From Ipomoea triloba (Eukaryota; Streptophyta; Magnoliopsida; Solanales; Convolvulaceae), in the NCBI RefSeq assembly GCF_003576645.1, contig NC_044917.1, forward strand, positions 4,903,745 through 4,967,744: a stretch of DNA of 64,000 nucleotides, written 5' to 3'. Every line of letters begins with the position of its first letter. Within the stretch, counting starts at the first letter, position 1. The translations under genes were made by a program, and so were the position numbers. This document shows positions 1 through 13,300 of the stretch, one piece after another. The notes below the pieces were generated by a model, which did not search any database, was not told where the DNA came from, and saw nothing but the letters and a program-made list of their open reading frames with translations.

Positions 1-1560
1 CAGAATGACGAGATCATCTGTGTTTGCTGCTCCGCCTTATAGGCTTCCTGAAGAATCATCATTTAATGAAGATGTTATGGTTACTGTAGACATGACCATG
101 AAGAAGTATGCTGACAATCTGATGCGTTTCCTTGAGGGAATTAGTTCACGGCTGTCTCAGTTGGAATTATATTGTTACAATCTTGATAAATCAATTGGAG
201 AAGTACAGTCTGATATGATTCGTGATCATGGAGCAGCGGATTCCAAGCTCAATTCACTTGAAAAGAATCTTCAAGAGGTATGTATGTTACTATATTAGCA
301 TATTTCTCTTAGTCTGTGCATAAGATATGACTGCAGTATATATTCAATTCTGAGCGTGCTATTGATCGGTTTGGTTCTGTACTATTCTGCTTGCAGGTTC
401 ACAGGTCAGTACAGATTCTGAGAGATAAGCAAGAACTTGCCGAAGCTCAGAAGGAGCTGGCCAAGATTCGGCTTGCACAGAAAGAATCAAATTCAGGTAA
501 CAACTCTCAGCAGAATGAAGAGAGAAATATGCAACCTATTTGTGATACCAAAATGAGTGGAAATTCTTCTGAAGTTAACGGGCTGCAACTGGCACTTGCA
601 CTACCACACCAGGTAGCACCACGACCTTCACTTACTACCCGACCAGTGGAACATCATCAACTGCCGCCTGTCCCTGCTCCCCCGCCCATTTCATCACAAG
701 CTATTTCACAACCACAGGGATACTATTTACCTCCACCTCAGTTGTCTCATGGTCAATACATACCTCCTGTCCCTCACTACCAAACTTCCCAAGCACAAGA
801 ACATACTAGGTTGCAACCACAATCTGTACAATCTCAATTGCACGTGACCCCACAGGTTCAGGCTGCAGCTAACTATCAGCAGCAGCAGCAGTGGGTGCAG
901 CAGTTACCCCACCAGGCTCCACAATCACAGCCACAGCCAAGGCTGCAGCAGCAGCAGCAAGCTCGTCCATCATCACCTGCCGTTTTCCCTCCTTACCTGC
1001 TCAGTCAACCAAATCCTACTCCCGTTATTGCTCCAAATACTATGTCAATGCAAATGCCTATGTCTCAACCACTTGCAAGCAGCCCCGAGGGGGGAATCCG
1101 TTATGGGTATGCTGGTGCTGGCAAGCCAGTTCAGCCCGAAACTCCAGTTCAGCATCTCAAACCCACTCTTCGGGCACCTGGGGAGGGATATGGACTCGCC
1201 ACAGCCCATCCCTCCATTTCACAAGGCAATGGTTACGGAATCTATGACGGGGAAGGGGCAAGGAGTCATTCAACCCCACAACCTCACTTCCCACAAGGCG
1301 GCTATCCTCAATCAAGCTTCCCTGCCCAGAACCCACAGCCAGCTCCTAGCACAACTAATGCAATGGCTCGTCCACCACAGTTGATCCGCAACCATCCCTA
1401 CAAGGAATTGACCGAGAAATTCATGCACATGGGTTACAGGGGTGATCATGTCATAAACGTGATCCAAAAGCTGGAGGAGACGGGTCAGCCTGTTGATTTC
1501 AACAGCGTGCTTGATAGATTGAATGGCCATTCTTCTTGTGTCCCCTATAGAGGATGGTAA
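1..1560 (+). CDS. FLOE/DUF1421 family prion-like protein, 5' end outside window
   Basis: Two exons are visible: up to 277, then 397-1560 (stop TAA 1558-1560), joined in phase 0 across a GT-AG intron. About 478 residues are seen. The first exon carries the conserved YADNLMRFLEGISSRLSQLE block and a predicted coiled coil that continues into exon 2 (ILRDKQELAEAQKELAKIRL). A long Q/P/S-rich low-complexity middle with Q runs follows. The C-terminal 65 residues (PYKELTEKFMHMGYRGDHV) are the UBA-like DUF1421 domain. This order matches the Arabidopsis FLOE proteins; FLOE1 forms water-responsive condensates in seeds and regulates germination. The N-terminal D/S-rich part must lie left of the window. 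Base 1-3 is CAG, so an exon could also begin at base 4. Function of this paralogue is inferred from family only. Confidence 0.85.
278..396 (+). other. Intron of the FLOE-like gene
   Basis: GTATGT donor at 278 and TTGCAG acceptor ending at 396, phase 0. It interrupts the coiled-coil segment. Confidence 0.85.
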
Positions 1561-4344
1561 GTAACCTCGAACCTTTCTAGTTGTCACTTTTTATGTGTTC
1601 TGAAAGACCATGGTTAAGGCAAACAACCATCTCGGTCTGTAATTCTGTATCATTACACCACATTCACGCGGTGGTTTTGCCTACTATATATGCCTTGCTT
1701 TCAATAAAACTTGATACGATTAGCATGGGAATTTGGTATGTATAAAATCAAGAGGCGCACTATATTATTTGTTGTGGCCTCTTCCCTGCTTTCTTATACA
1801 TTGTAAGGTTATGTTCTTTGATACATTTCAATGACGACATATAATACAATACACATCTATGATGGGATGACATCTTAATTTCTATCAATTATGGCAATTC
1901 CACCATTGAGCTTGATGTCATGTAATGCTAGTGCAGTAGTGGTTGGTTATGGAGACTTAAATTTTCACTGTATATATGTTCGTTCATGTTATCTTGTATT
2001 TATGCTAGTGTAGTAGTGGTTGGTTATTGATGTAAATTACTTTTTAAAAACACGTAATTAGAAAGCTAATTACCAAACACCCCATTAATTTCTTGCAAAT
2101 TATGATATCCAAAGTATTAGATAATTTATTAAGTGAATTTGAAAGTCCAGCTCAAGCATTTAAACAAAATCTTCACACTTTATATAAACGTGCTAAATTA
2201 GAGCGGCATATTTTGACTTCTTGTGTGAAAAGTAGATCTATATGTTCACTTCAAGATATCAAGTACTCTTGGGAGAAATAAAAGTAGATCTATATGTTCA
2301 CATCAAGTACTCATCATGGGAGAAATTAAAGATCAAAAGTTGCAATCATTCTTTTAAGACATGTTTATAAAAGAGTGAATTCTGTATTGATTGGATGACA
2401 GTTTATTATAACTCATATTATTCAATATCACATTTGTTGAAAATCTCTTAAATAACTTAATTAGTTGATTGATACAATATGGATATTGTTTCACTTAATT
2501 TCTATAAATTTTGATTTTTTTAAGAAAATTAAGTACTAAAAAAAAGAGTTTTAATTTGTTTATCTTTTTACATGAGGTGTACTTGGTGATCAACAACTCA
2601 CTTTAAGTATTACTCCGTATTTACTTAAAAGAGATTATTGGGTAATACCTCATCTTGTCATGTGGTCTAACTTCTCCTCCCTGGCCTTCTTTACAAACGA
2701 GAGTCATTGTTGGTTGAGGATGACGCTGTTTATTCTTCTGAAAGAAGATGAACCTGGGCAATAGATGGCTGCGGCGGCAGAGGCAGTGGGCAGAGGCTGA
2801 CAATTTTATTGGTTTAAGAATTTGAATGCATGAAAATGACAAGTTGATGAGTTTAATGTTACTTTTTAAAATTCAATGGCCTAATTGACTTATCATAAAG
2901 TTCAAGGGCTTATTTGATATTTTTCTTATTATTTTATTATGTGATGTGAAATTTTAAAATGAATTAAAATTGTGTGAATGTAAAATGAATAAAAAATTGT
3001 AATGATCAAAGGCAAACACCCATTTGGTTGGTGGATACTGATGAGGGAGATGGCTGATGAGGTCCCCCAGTAATGAGTCTGATTTTAGGCTATTTGCAAG
3101 TCAACGTAAATTATGAACCGACATAATGTTGAAATTTTTGTTTACGCAAGTCGGCAAGCTGTCCACTGTGCCAGCATTTAATGTTCTCCCATGAAGCTAA
3201 TCTAGCTCCACAATTTCATCCACATTCGCCGGGGAGCAAATTAAATTATTTTCTTTCTTTCTAATACATAAAGTAGCTAAATTTTAAGGGTTAAATATTT
3301 TTTTTTAATTAAGTGAGAAAAGACCCCACGATATCATCCATATCACATTACCACATGAATACTTTTCTTTACTTTATTAGATTGATTTTAGAATTTCTAT
3401 CTCTATTTATAACTTTAAAGATATATTAGTGAAGGTCGAATGAATTAAATGTCAATGAATAGAGGCAACAAGAGCATTTTTCTAATGCATTATTGAAACC
3501 TGCTTTTCAAAACGAACTAGGGTTAAACTCAATATTAATGAGTGTTTCAATATAAATTTAAATCCAAAAATGGTGCGTGTGTGTGTTTTTTTTTTAATTT
3601 TTAAAAACAACGTTGAGGGAGAGTAAATTTTAGACTTTATAAATAGTGTCGGGTGTTGGTATGTTGATGAGGGAGAAATGTGACAATATGTGGTATTTTT
3701 ACTAATCTTCATTTAATTTAGGGTAAAGTTTAAGTTGTGAAATGTCATACAAAGAAAATTGTTAAATGGTCAGTAAAGAGTAGAAACATGGAGGAGGTCA
3801 TATTTTTAACTTGCAAAAAAAGAGATCAGTCAGCAAGCTTTTGAAATTCTTTCATTTTACCATTTGATTATTCTGTCGAGTCTTGGATGAGATATTTAAA
3901 ATGAAATATGAGAAATTAATAAATAAAAAATTAGTTTTGATCATATTTAACAATTAGACTCATAAAATGCATATTGTTTGAAATGTTTTAAAGGAGAGGA
4001 TTTTTATGTGAGTAAATGTGTCTAAAATATGTCAACACTCCCTCCATTTCGTGCGTCGCGGTGAAATGTGAATGGAGGTTCATCACACAAAATTGAGGAC
4101 AAAATGGTCTTTTTACGAGCTTCTCCCAAATTAAACTATTTAAAGTCAGTATTTAACTGTAAACGGATAAATTGATTTTTCAGTTACTAAAGACGGAAAG
4201 CTAACGAACCCACTGTCCAAATTCCACGTATGCATTCACAATTAGTGCGCGTACAGTTCGTCTTCTGGTTTGCCGCTATATTGTGATTTTGTTAGTGTCG
4301 GCACTGGTAGCTGATCCAGAAGCAATAGTTACAGATAAGGCAAG
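1561..4344. other. Spacer between FLOE-like gene and TPC1
   Basis: It begins with the FLOE-like 3' UTR; a possible polyadenylation signal AATAAA is at 1703-1708. Short direct repeats follow: a TGCTAGTG(C/T)AGTAGTGG motif near 1928 and again near 2002, and an imperfect tandem copy of about 50 bp (about 2231-2280 and 2284-2330, beginning AGTAGATCTATATGTTCAC). The rest is AT-rich and I see no coding signal. The last few hundred bases should be the TPC1 promoter and leader, but no convincing TATA box is visible. Confidence 0.6.
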
Positions 4345-7300
4345 ATGGAGACTGCTCTGCTGAGTGGAGACAGCAGCGGAAGTGGTGGTGGTGGTTCCGG
4401 TCCCCTCCGGCTCTTCCGGCGACGCGCTTTCAGTAGCCGATCAGATGCAATTGTGTACGGATCCACTTACCAGAAGGCCGCTGCTTTGGTTGATCTTGTA
4501 AGCTTCATTAATTTCCTTTCATCTATATTCATCCTTCCAATTCTACTACTACTATTGTGCTACTACTTCCCTTAGCTACTTCCTAGCTAAATATCATTAG
4601 ATCTCTTGAATTACGCGTGATGGCTGATTGTGTATTTGGTTGACGTATTCATCTTCCGGAAATTCAATAGTTTACCAAGTGGAGATCGTAGTTTTTGTTA
4701 GCTAGCTAGCTTGCAAACGGCTATGATTCAAATTTCAAAATTGAAGAATATGCTGGTGGAATGGTGGAAGTAGTATGTATTAGCTAGGAGTTTTCAGGTT
4801 CAGCTAGCGTGTGCGTGTAACTGGAGAATATGTTGTGAGTCATAATTAGAACAGTGCAGAGTAGGCGTATGATCACTTGTTATACTTGACTTCTTGTGAC
4901 TTGTGAGGGCTGAGAGAGAGAGAGAGAGAGAGTATAGATATCTGCCTTGCTGCCATAAGGTGTTGTCTCTGCAAGAATTCTTTAGTTGCTGGGAAGTATA
5001 TATATGTTGGCAGGCAAACTAAAAAATTTGAGTCAATTGGAGACGGTTGTTGTAAATATAAAAATAAAAATAAATAAAAATTGTTAGTAGTACTAGTTCA
5101 GTTAGGAGTTCTAACTAGCTTCTGCAAATTACTAAACGTGGCTGAGCAAAAATTTTTATGTTTGATGTATGATAAGTACAGCATTAACATTTAGTATATG
5201 GACCATTTTGGTTATCTGTATATTAAATCTTTCTATTTCCATCTTTGTGCATTGTTTCCCCAAATGCTTAGCTGATGAGTGTGGGTTTAATTCTGTTCCA
5301 ATGAAGCTCTTTCTCTAGTAGTTTTAGGAAAGATTTTCATGGGGTTTCCATTTGCAGGCTGAAGATGGTGTTGGGATACCTGAGGAAATCCTTGATCAAT
5401 CAAGCTTTGCAAGTGCAGCAAAGTTATACTTCATATTTACACGATTTGATTTCCTATGGTCCCTAAACTATTTTGCTTTGATTGTTCTGAACTTTCTTGA
5501 GGTTTGTACATCTTCTCATGACTGGTTCTTCTTCCTCGGCTTTGTAGTAACCTTTTCTGTTCCATGTTAGTAAGGACTTAGAAGCATATTCTGTTTATTG
5601 AAAGCCAGTTCTCCTAACTTGTTTTTATCTAAATATCAGAAACCACTATGGTGCTCCAAACAGTCTGCTTATGCCTGCAGTAACAGAGAGTACTACTTTC
5701 TTGGGCAGCTTCCTTACTTGACTAACACTGAGTCTCTTGTATATGAGGTCAGGTCCAAACTCTGTTTCTTTTCAAGTTTTGACTATTGGATGTTTTTTAG
5801 ACTTTAGTAGAGAGCTAAAGGTAATTGTAAGTAGTAGAGTAACCGTATTATCTTATTATTGGATTTACTAATGCCAAGTCATTTCTTGCACTGGCGAAGA
5901 ATTATTATATAATTTAGATGCAGATTGCTGTTTAAAGGACATTTCTATTGCCAAGCACATCATAGCATCAATTTTTAGGATGTAATATTTCCCAAGTATA
6001 ATAGTACTGTATTTGGTTCTTTGGCTTATTGGGTGCTTTCTCTTGGCAAATTTGCACCCCCCCCCCCAAAATAGCTGTATTTATGCAACCTCATGACTTA
6101 GATATTATCTTCCATTTCAAATTCTTTAGAAGAAACAAAGTAAAATTCTCTTTATTGACAACAAATTTTCATTTAAAACATATTCTGCAGGGTGTTACTC
6201 TTGTAATTCTTGTGACACATGCTTTATTTCCAATATCATACGAAGGTTTTCAGATATACTGGAGAAGCATCCTCAATAGGTTAAAGGTAGGTGATTGTAC
6301 TCTTCCGTATGGTTTCTTTTCAGATATATTTATTTTCTTGTTCTCATGACAGCCATTCATTGTTCCTATGGATTATATACACTTTACCTTGTGGTAAAAT
6401 ATGTTGGTAAGCAGTGCTTCTTTTGCATTCACTGCATTTGTTTTTGTGAGATATGACACTCAAAAGACTGAAAACTGGTGTGTAGTTCTCATTTTGGCAG
6501 GTATTCATAGGCCAATAAAAAGGAGATCAAGAACAAATAATCCAGATTCTTTGCCCAAAATCTGGATAAATAAAAACTCCAAACTCAAAGATAAATTTCT
6601 CTAGAATTTTGTAACAAGAATTCAAATAGAAAAGTCGGAACTGAAAATAATATACAAACAGAAGTATTAGTAACCAAGTGCATTGAAATTACACGATCCT
6701 CATAAACTGAAGCTCTGATGAATTTTTATATTTTTTGAAAAATGCTTGTCTAAATGTAATAGTTTTCTTGTTGACAAACTCCTTCACCCCTCAACTTTCA
6801 GGTCCTATTGCTGTTAGTTTTGGTTGCAGATCTGGTGGTCTATGTTCTCTCGATAGCTGGCTTGTATTATCTGCCATTCAGGGCTGCACCCTATGTACGG
6901 GTTGTATTTTTCATTCTCAATATCAGGTATGGTTTATAAGATGCTTGATTTTTTCCATGCAAAGCATAATAATTGTTGCTTGTATAGCTCTCTTTTACTT
7001 TGAATTCAATATACATTCCAAAATCTTGTTACTGAGTATCAAGTTTGTTTAATCATATAACACTTCTGTTCTCCCAAGACATAACATTTCAGCCAATGTG
7101 TAGAGTTTTGTTTGCTGGCCATTGTATTTTTCCCATTTTGATCGGACTGGGATGTTAAGAGTGATGTTCTTTTACAGGTAGGCAGGTCAAATAGAACCAT
7201 ATTATTGAACTTCTTTTATCTATAAAATTATGCCCAAATACTGACAAAATGGGGGCAGTACATCATGCCAAATTAGTCCCAAGTAGCTGGAAAAATGTCT

Positions 7301-10300
7301 TCATATCGGGAAAGTGGACTACTTTTTCTGATAGTCTAAAACCGTTGTAGGACAGATAGATAAGGAATTGTATGATTTCCATTGAAGGTGTTGTGATATT
7401 TTACTGGTGAAAAGAGTCATGAATTTGATGATTTAAAAAAAAATCAAGTGATCTTTCAAAAAAAAATAATAATAAAAAATCAAGTGAATTATTAATTCAC
7501 TGTAGGTAAACTTGTTCCCTTTAGTTACGCATCCAATATTTAGAAGCAGCAAATATGCATGTGCCTTCAATTCAAATTGCACATTCATTCTACTGAGCAA
7601 ATAATACCCTTCATATCCACTTTATGAGGCAGAGTAAGAATAACATGCATGAATTTTTAAAATAATATTTGTAAGGAGAACCTTCAATGCATGCTGATAT
7701 CATTCAAAATTCATAATAATAATTATAAACTAGAAACGTGGAATTGAAATATAGCAGAAGTATTTCATGTGCCTGAAAAAACTAAAAAGCTATTGATATG
7801 AAAATATCTAAAATGTTCAATAGAAAAGTAATCTGTGGAGCTGCAATAAAACATAAACTCACAAGAGAAAAATTTGAGATGTGAAATTAAGATGGGAACT
7901 CACAACCACCTGACATGATGGGATAAGCTAGGGTTGAGCTCAGTTTCATATTTTCTTTTCCCTGTGCTTATAAATTACATATCTGTACTGGTAAATAATA
8001 ATCTGATATGAATTTACCCTTTGCAAAAAATTATAATCTGTTTCTTTTGCTGAGATTAGGGAATTGAGAGACAGCATCGTGATCCTTGCTGGAATGTCTG
8101 GAACCTACCTTAATGTCATGGTTAGTTGCATCTCTATCATTGCAGTTAATGATTTTGATAATCTATTTCAAACATAGCTAAATATGTAACTTTCTACCCA
8201 TCACATGAAAATTTTAAGTATCGTAATTCATAGGGAAAATGGCACTTTCTGAACTTGGTATAGATTTATTCCCTATTCTTAATAAAACCCTAATACCAAA
8301 TCTGCAACTTTACTGAGCACCTAGGGACTAAGTCTAAACCTCAATCACAACCGAGGGATTAAAAGTTCCATTTCTCCTAATTCAATATTAGCTGATTATT
8401 CAATTTGTGCATCTTTTTTTAAACAGTAAAACGCCAGTTTACCTTTTTTCCCCATACTTTTCTTAATGCTCTCTATTATTCTCTATTTTGCAGGTTTTGT
8501 CAGCTTTATTCCTTCTGTTCTCTAGCTGGTTAGGATATGTCATCTTTGAGGACACCGAACAGGGAAAGACTGTTTTTACTTCATTTGGCATAACCTTGTA
8601 CGAGATGTTTATTTTATTTACCACATCTAACAATCCAGATGTCTGGATACCTGCATACAAGTAAGTTGCTCGCCACATTTACAAACCTTGTACTAAATGC
8701 TTGCTTTATTTACAACTTCTAACTATCCAGAAGTCTGAATTCCTGCGTACAAGTAAGATATCTTTGGAAACTAATATCCGTGAACCTAACTTTTCCAACT
8801 GGCATTGTTGATTATGAAGGTTATGTTATGAAGGAAAAGTATTTTGTAAAGATAAATGTTATATTATTCTCTTCATTATGAATCTACATTAAGTAGAGAT
8901 TGGACTGGCACTAACACTACCACCAACACCAACACCAGCACTGCAAGAACAACAGTGCCAGCAGTAAGAGGAAAAGCTAATAGGAAAATCAAATAACTTC
9001 TAACTTTTTTCAATAACAAGTGAATTATTCGCTCCCACACTGAAAATTCTCTGCTGTTTTATTTGTTATAGGGAATCGCGGTGGTATTGCTTGTTTTTTG
9101 TTCTATATGTGTTGTTGGGTGTTTACTTCGTCACCAATTTGATTCTTGCTGTTGTATACGATAGCTTCAAAAGTGAGGTATTAATTTACTTGCCTCCTTA
9201 TGCTACTTGCAAACATACTCGTTCATTGCTCTAGGTATACTAGGCATATTGGTCAACTGTAATCTTTCATTTGTTATTTCAACTCTACATCTTTTATAGA
9301 AAAGTGAGTTGAAATTAATTTGACACTAGGGTGCATGCTTGTTACAGCCACTGGGAAATTATTTTCTAATGTGTTGCTCAAGTTTTGGTTTGCTAGCAGG
9401 AGAGCATTTTCCTCAATGCACTTGAACATGACTATTGGTATTTATTTATTGTCATAGCTTGCCAAACAAGTGTCTGAGAAGGATCGGGTGAGGCTAAGGA
9501 CATTGAAGAAAGCATTTAGTTTGGTTGATGATAATGTAAGTAAAATGTTCATCCCCCCAAGGCATCCAGTCCCCCATTCATGCCATGATCAGATAGGTAT
9601 TAACAATATCAGTTTTGTGGAGTTAAGCTCCACGTCCTCATCTCCGTAATCAACTACTATGAGCTGTTAAAGTTGACACACCCATTTTATGGATAGCGGA
9701 GAATGAGATTAATGGGAAATTTTTATTTATGCCCATAGATCTAGAAGGCATCAATTTTTTATTTTTTATTTCTATTTAGTAGGTATATTCAAAGTAGAAG
9801 AGAGACTTGTGACTTATGAGCTACTCCTGCAAGGAATTCTTTCTTTTTTCTTTTTAATTTTGTTTTAAATGGTGTATGGATGGATTTCTATAATGTATAA
9901 AACACTGTTATGAGGAAAATCATTTTGTTTATGATGCATTCATAATAAAGGTTGTGCTTGTCTTAATTTGAATGACTGAAGATTAGATATTGGTGAACTA
10001 CTTCTCTGAGCATTAATATATAGACAGATATAAAGAACAGTTCCTCAATGAACTCAAGAGTTATGAATTTCTTAGCATATATGTTTAGTGACCATTTATT
10101 GTGCCTTAACATTTTATTTTATTTTATTTTATTTTCATAATCTTTATTGAGGAAGCATACTTCTCAGAGTAATGCTCTTATTGCAAAAGCTAATAGGTTT
10201 CTTTCTGATTGGTAATTAACAGAACTGCGGGTTCCTCAACAAAGAGCAATGTATCCGTTTGTTTGAGGAACTTAACAATTACAGGTACACTGATGCTTCT

Positions 10301-13300
10301 ACGCTGCCTTTCGCTAGTTGAAGCATTCACTGAAGCACTCAATTTGATGATCTTTTACAGGGATATTATAGAAATTGTAGTTTTAACATGCCATGCATTT
10401 TGTTTGAACATATATTCTCACTGGAAAAGTAATTGACAGAAGATCAAAAGAATGAGAAGCTAGTCAATGTGTATATCTTTTACTTGTTTTGGTTTTTGAA
10501 TTATACAATTTGGCTTGCTGTCCCTAGGCTTTGGATATTTCATTAACACTTGTTTTAGTTAAATCATGCAGTCTAATCCTCTCATGTGTATGCTTTTGCT
10601 TACAAAATAATGGATTAAAGCATACAGTCTTTTTTTTTTTTTTAATGTCTTAGGTCACTGCCAAAAATATCAAGAGACGATTTTGAGCTAATATTTGATG
10701 AGTTGGATGATACTCGTGACTTTAAGGTAGAGTCAAATTTTCATGACATATATTACTGAAGTGAGGTTTATTAGTGTCTTATCTCCTCTGCTTCTATGTC
10801 TGATTTGTGGCATGTAATCATGATATGCTAATTTGTTTACACTTCCATTTTAGCTCTACCTTTAGTGAGGTAAACATTATTGTTTATTTGATATGATATG
10901 AAACAGGCAGTCCAAGGTACTTGAAATTGAAGTATTTCTTTGCACAAGTTTCTATTTCCTTGTTATTGCCATTTCCTTGTTATCAATTTTGTTTGAATAT
11001 TACAGTTGATCCCTTCTCTCTCCAGATTGATTTGGACGAATTTTTTGATCTATGCAATGCCATATCGTTAAGATTTCAGAAGGAAGATTCTGTGAGTCAG
11101 ATTTTATTCTTTAACTGGTGCTAAAACTATGGTATTGGAAGCATTTTGTCTTGATAAAGTAAGATGCCTTTTTCCTGCATCATTTAGCTTGCACTGTGCA
11201 TTGCAGCTGCCAGTCTTTGAAACATTTCCTTATGTCTACCATTCAACAACATCTGAGAAGTTGCGGAAATTTGTTCGAAGCACTAAGTTTGAATACATAA
11301 TAGTGTTTATTCTCGTCATCAATTTCATTGCCGTGGTAATAGAGACAACGGTATGAATAACCCTCATGTATACTGCTAACTTGAAATTTGGCATACAATT
11401 TGAATTTCTTTATTTCCAGTTCAGTAAATTTACCTTGAAGTTTGATACGCCCACGAATACTTCAAAAAGTTTTTGGATGTACATTTTAATGCCTCTTTAG
11501 AATTGAGGCTGGATGGTTGTTTTTCTGAATTTTTCTTGTTTGAGCATCTATAGAATTTCTTATTTCATAAGAGATCCAACAGAATGAGAATCATGTACTT
11601 TTGTGCCATATGTCTCTTATGAAATAGTTGTCATGAAGGAAACAGGTCAGGTATCTTATGCAACATTTATTAGATTTTATTATCTTATCAATCTGAATTT
11701 CTTTTTTCTTTCTTTTAAAAATTTCTAGACCTTGTCCAGTGGGCTCTTCTTTGCTTTACCCTATAAGGAAATGACAGCATCTCCTTCATCAGGAAACAAT
11801 AACCTTGGACTGGCATATATTTATTTAGATTTAGATGCCCAGCTTCTTGAGTAAATTATCATAATTCATGATGTATCTATTTCCATTTTTTTGAATTCAG
11901 TGATCATTACTCTTACTATAGTTACTTAGTTAGCTTTATTGCCTTTTTTTTTAATACATATTTTTATCTATAGATGACATATTAAAAAACCAACATTTCA
12001 TGCTTAGAATTATAGATCCCTATGAACAATCAATATTTTGATATTCTATTAATCATCTTGCAAATTGTCTTACAACTTTTGTTGACTTGATGACTACCTA
12101 TCCTGATAACTTATGCCTAAAAATTTCAGCTTGATATAGCGGACAGTTCTTCTCAAACCTTTTGGCAGAAGGTAGAATTTGTTTTTGGTAAGTCTCAGTG
12201 AATTGTAACTCAGCAATTCAGAGCAAAGTAGTTTGGTCTCTGTGAAATTTTGTTGCTAATAATGACTTGCTACCTACCTGCTGTAAATTGTTGTGCTCCA
12301 TGATTTTGTAATTCTAGATTTCTGGTGTATAAATGTCTGAGTAATGCTTGATTTTCTAGTCATACATTAAAGTTCTAGTTCAAGGTGTCTCAGTTGACCC
12401 TTTGCCTTGTCTCACATAGTTTCCTCCCTTATTTCTGTCTTCTTCTCTCATTCTAGAATCTTATTATCACATCTATCATGGCTCCATCTCTACTTGTTAT
12501 TGATCCATATTGTCTCTTACACCTTTCCCATTATCTTTAACCTATTGAAATCTTATAATTATGAATTAAACTATTTTATCCCCAGAATTTGCTCATAATC
12601 TTGATGGCAGAGCTTCTTTATACTTGAAAGGGTGAAAACAATGATTCATCTTTTAAACATAACTTGTTGGTAAAAATGTGAATCCAAAGCCTGGATACAT
12701 TTAAAGAGATTATTAGAAAATAGCATTAACCCCCTCCTGCCACTAATGTGTTCCAGAGTCACAAAATTCTTAAGTTAAACCAAAAGCACAAATTACACAG
12801 AGGTTTAAGGGACATCACCGAAAGTAGTGCACATGGGTAACTGGAAATGGAGGAAGAATCTTAGATTACATATTTGATGAAGTTCTGTTGGCTATAACAA
12901 AGATTTAGCCTTAAAGGATTTATCACACAATATTATTGTATTTTGAGCACATCTCAGTCCAACGAACTTGTTCATGAATTAAGCATTATTATGTGGGGCC
13001 AAAGACCTTGTGGTCAAGCGGCATTGCTGTGGCCCTCCCAAGTGAGAGGTCACAGGTTCAAGCCCCAGTAGGGGCGTTGGCTCGTTGTCCTTCAGAAGGT
13101 TGAGAAAATTCAAAAAAAAAGAAAAAAAAGAGCACATTGCTTAATATATCAAGTAAAAGCTTGCTCATGGCATGGGTTCTGAAATCATTTCTACTTGGTA
13201 AAACCTTGGAGCTGATATAAGAATGTCAAGCATATGTTTTCTTTGCCTTCTTTGTTCGCATGACATGTAGTGCTTGGATTTTATTATTCAACTCCCAGTA

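Noticed and set aside
3030..3075. CTGATGAG motifs suggesting a hammerhead ribozyme
   Set aside because: No matching GAAA core or pairing stems nearby; chance occurrence.
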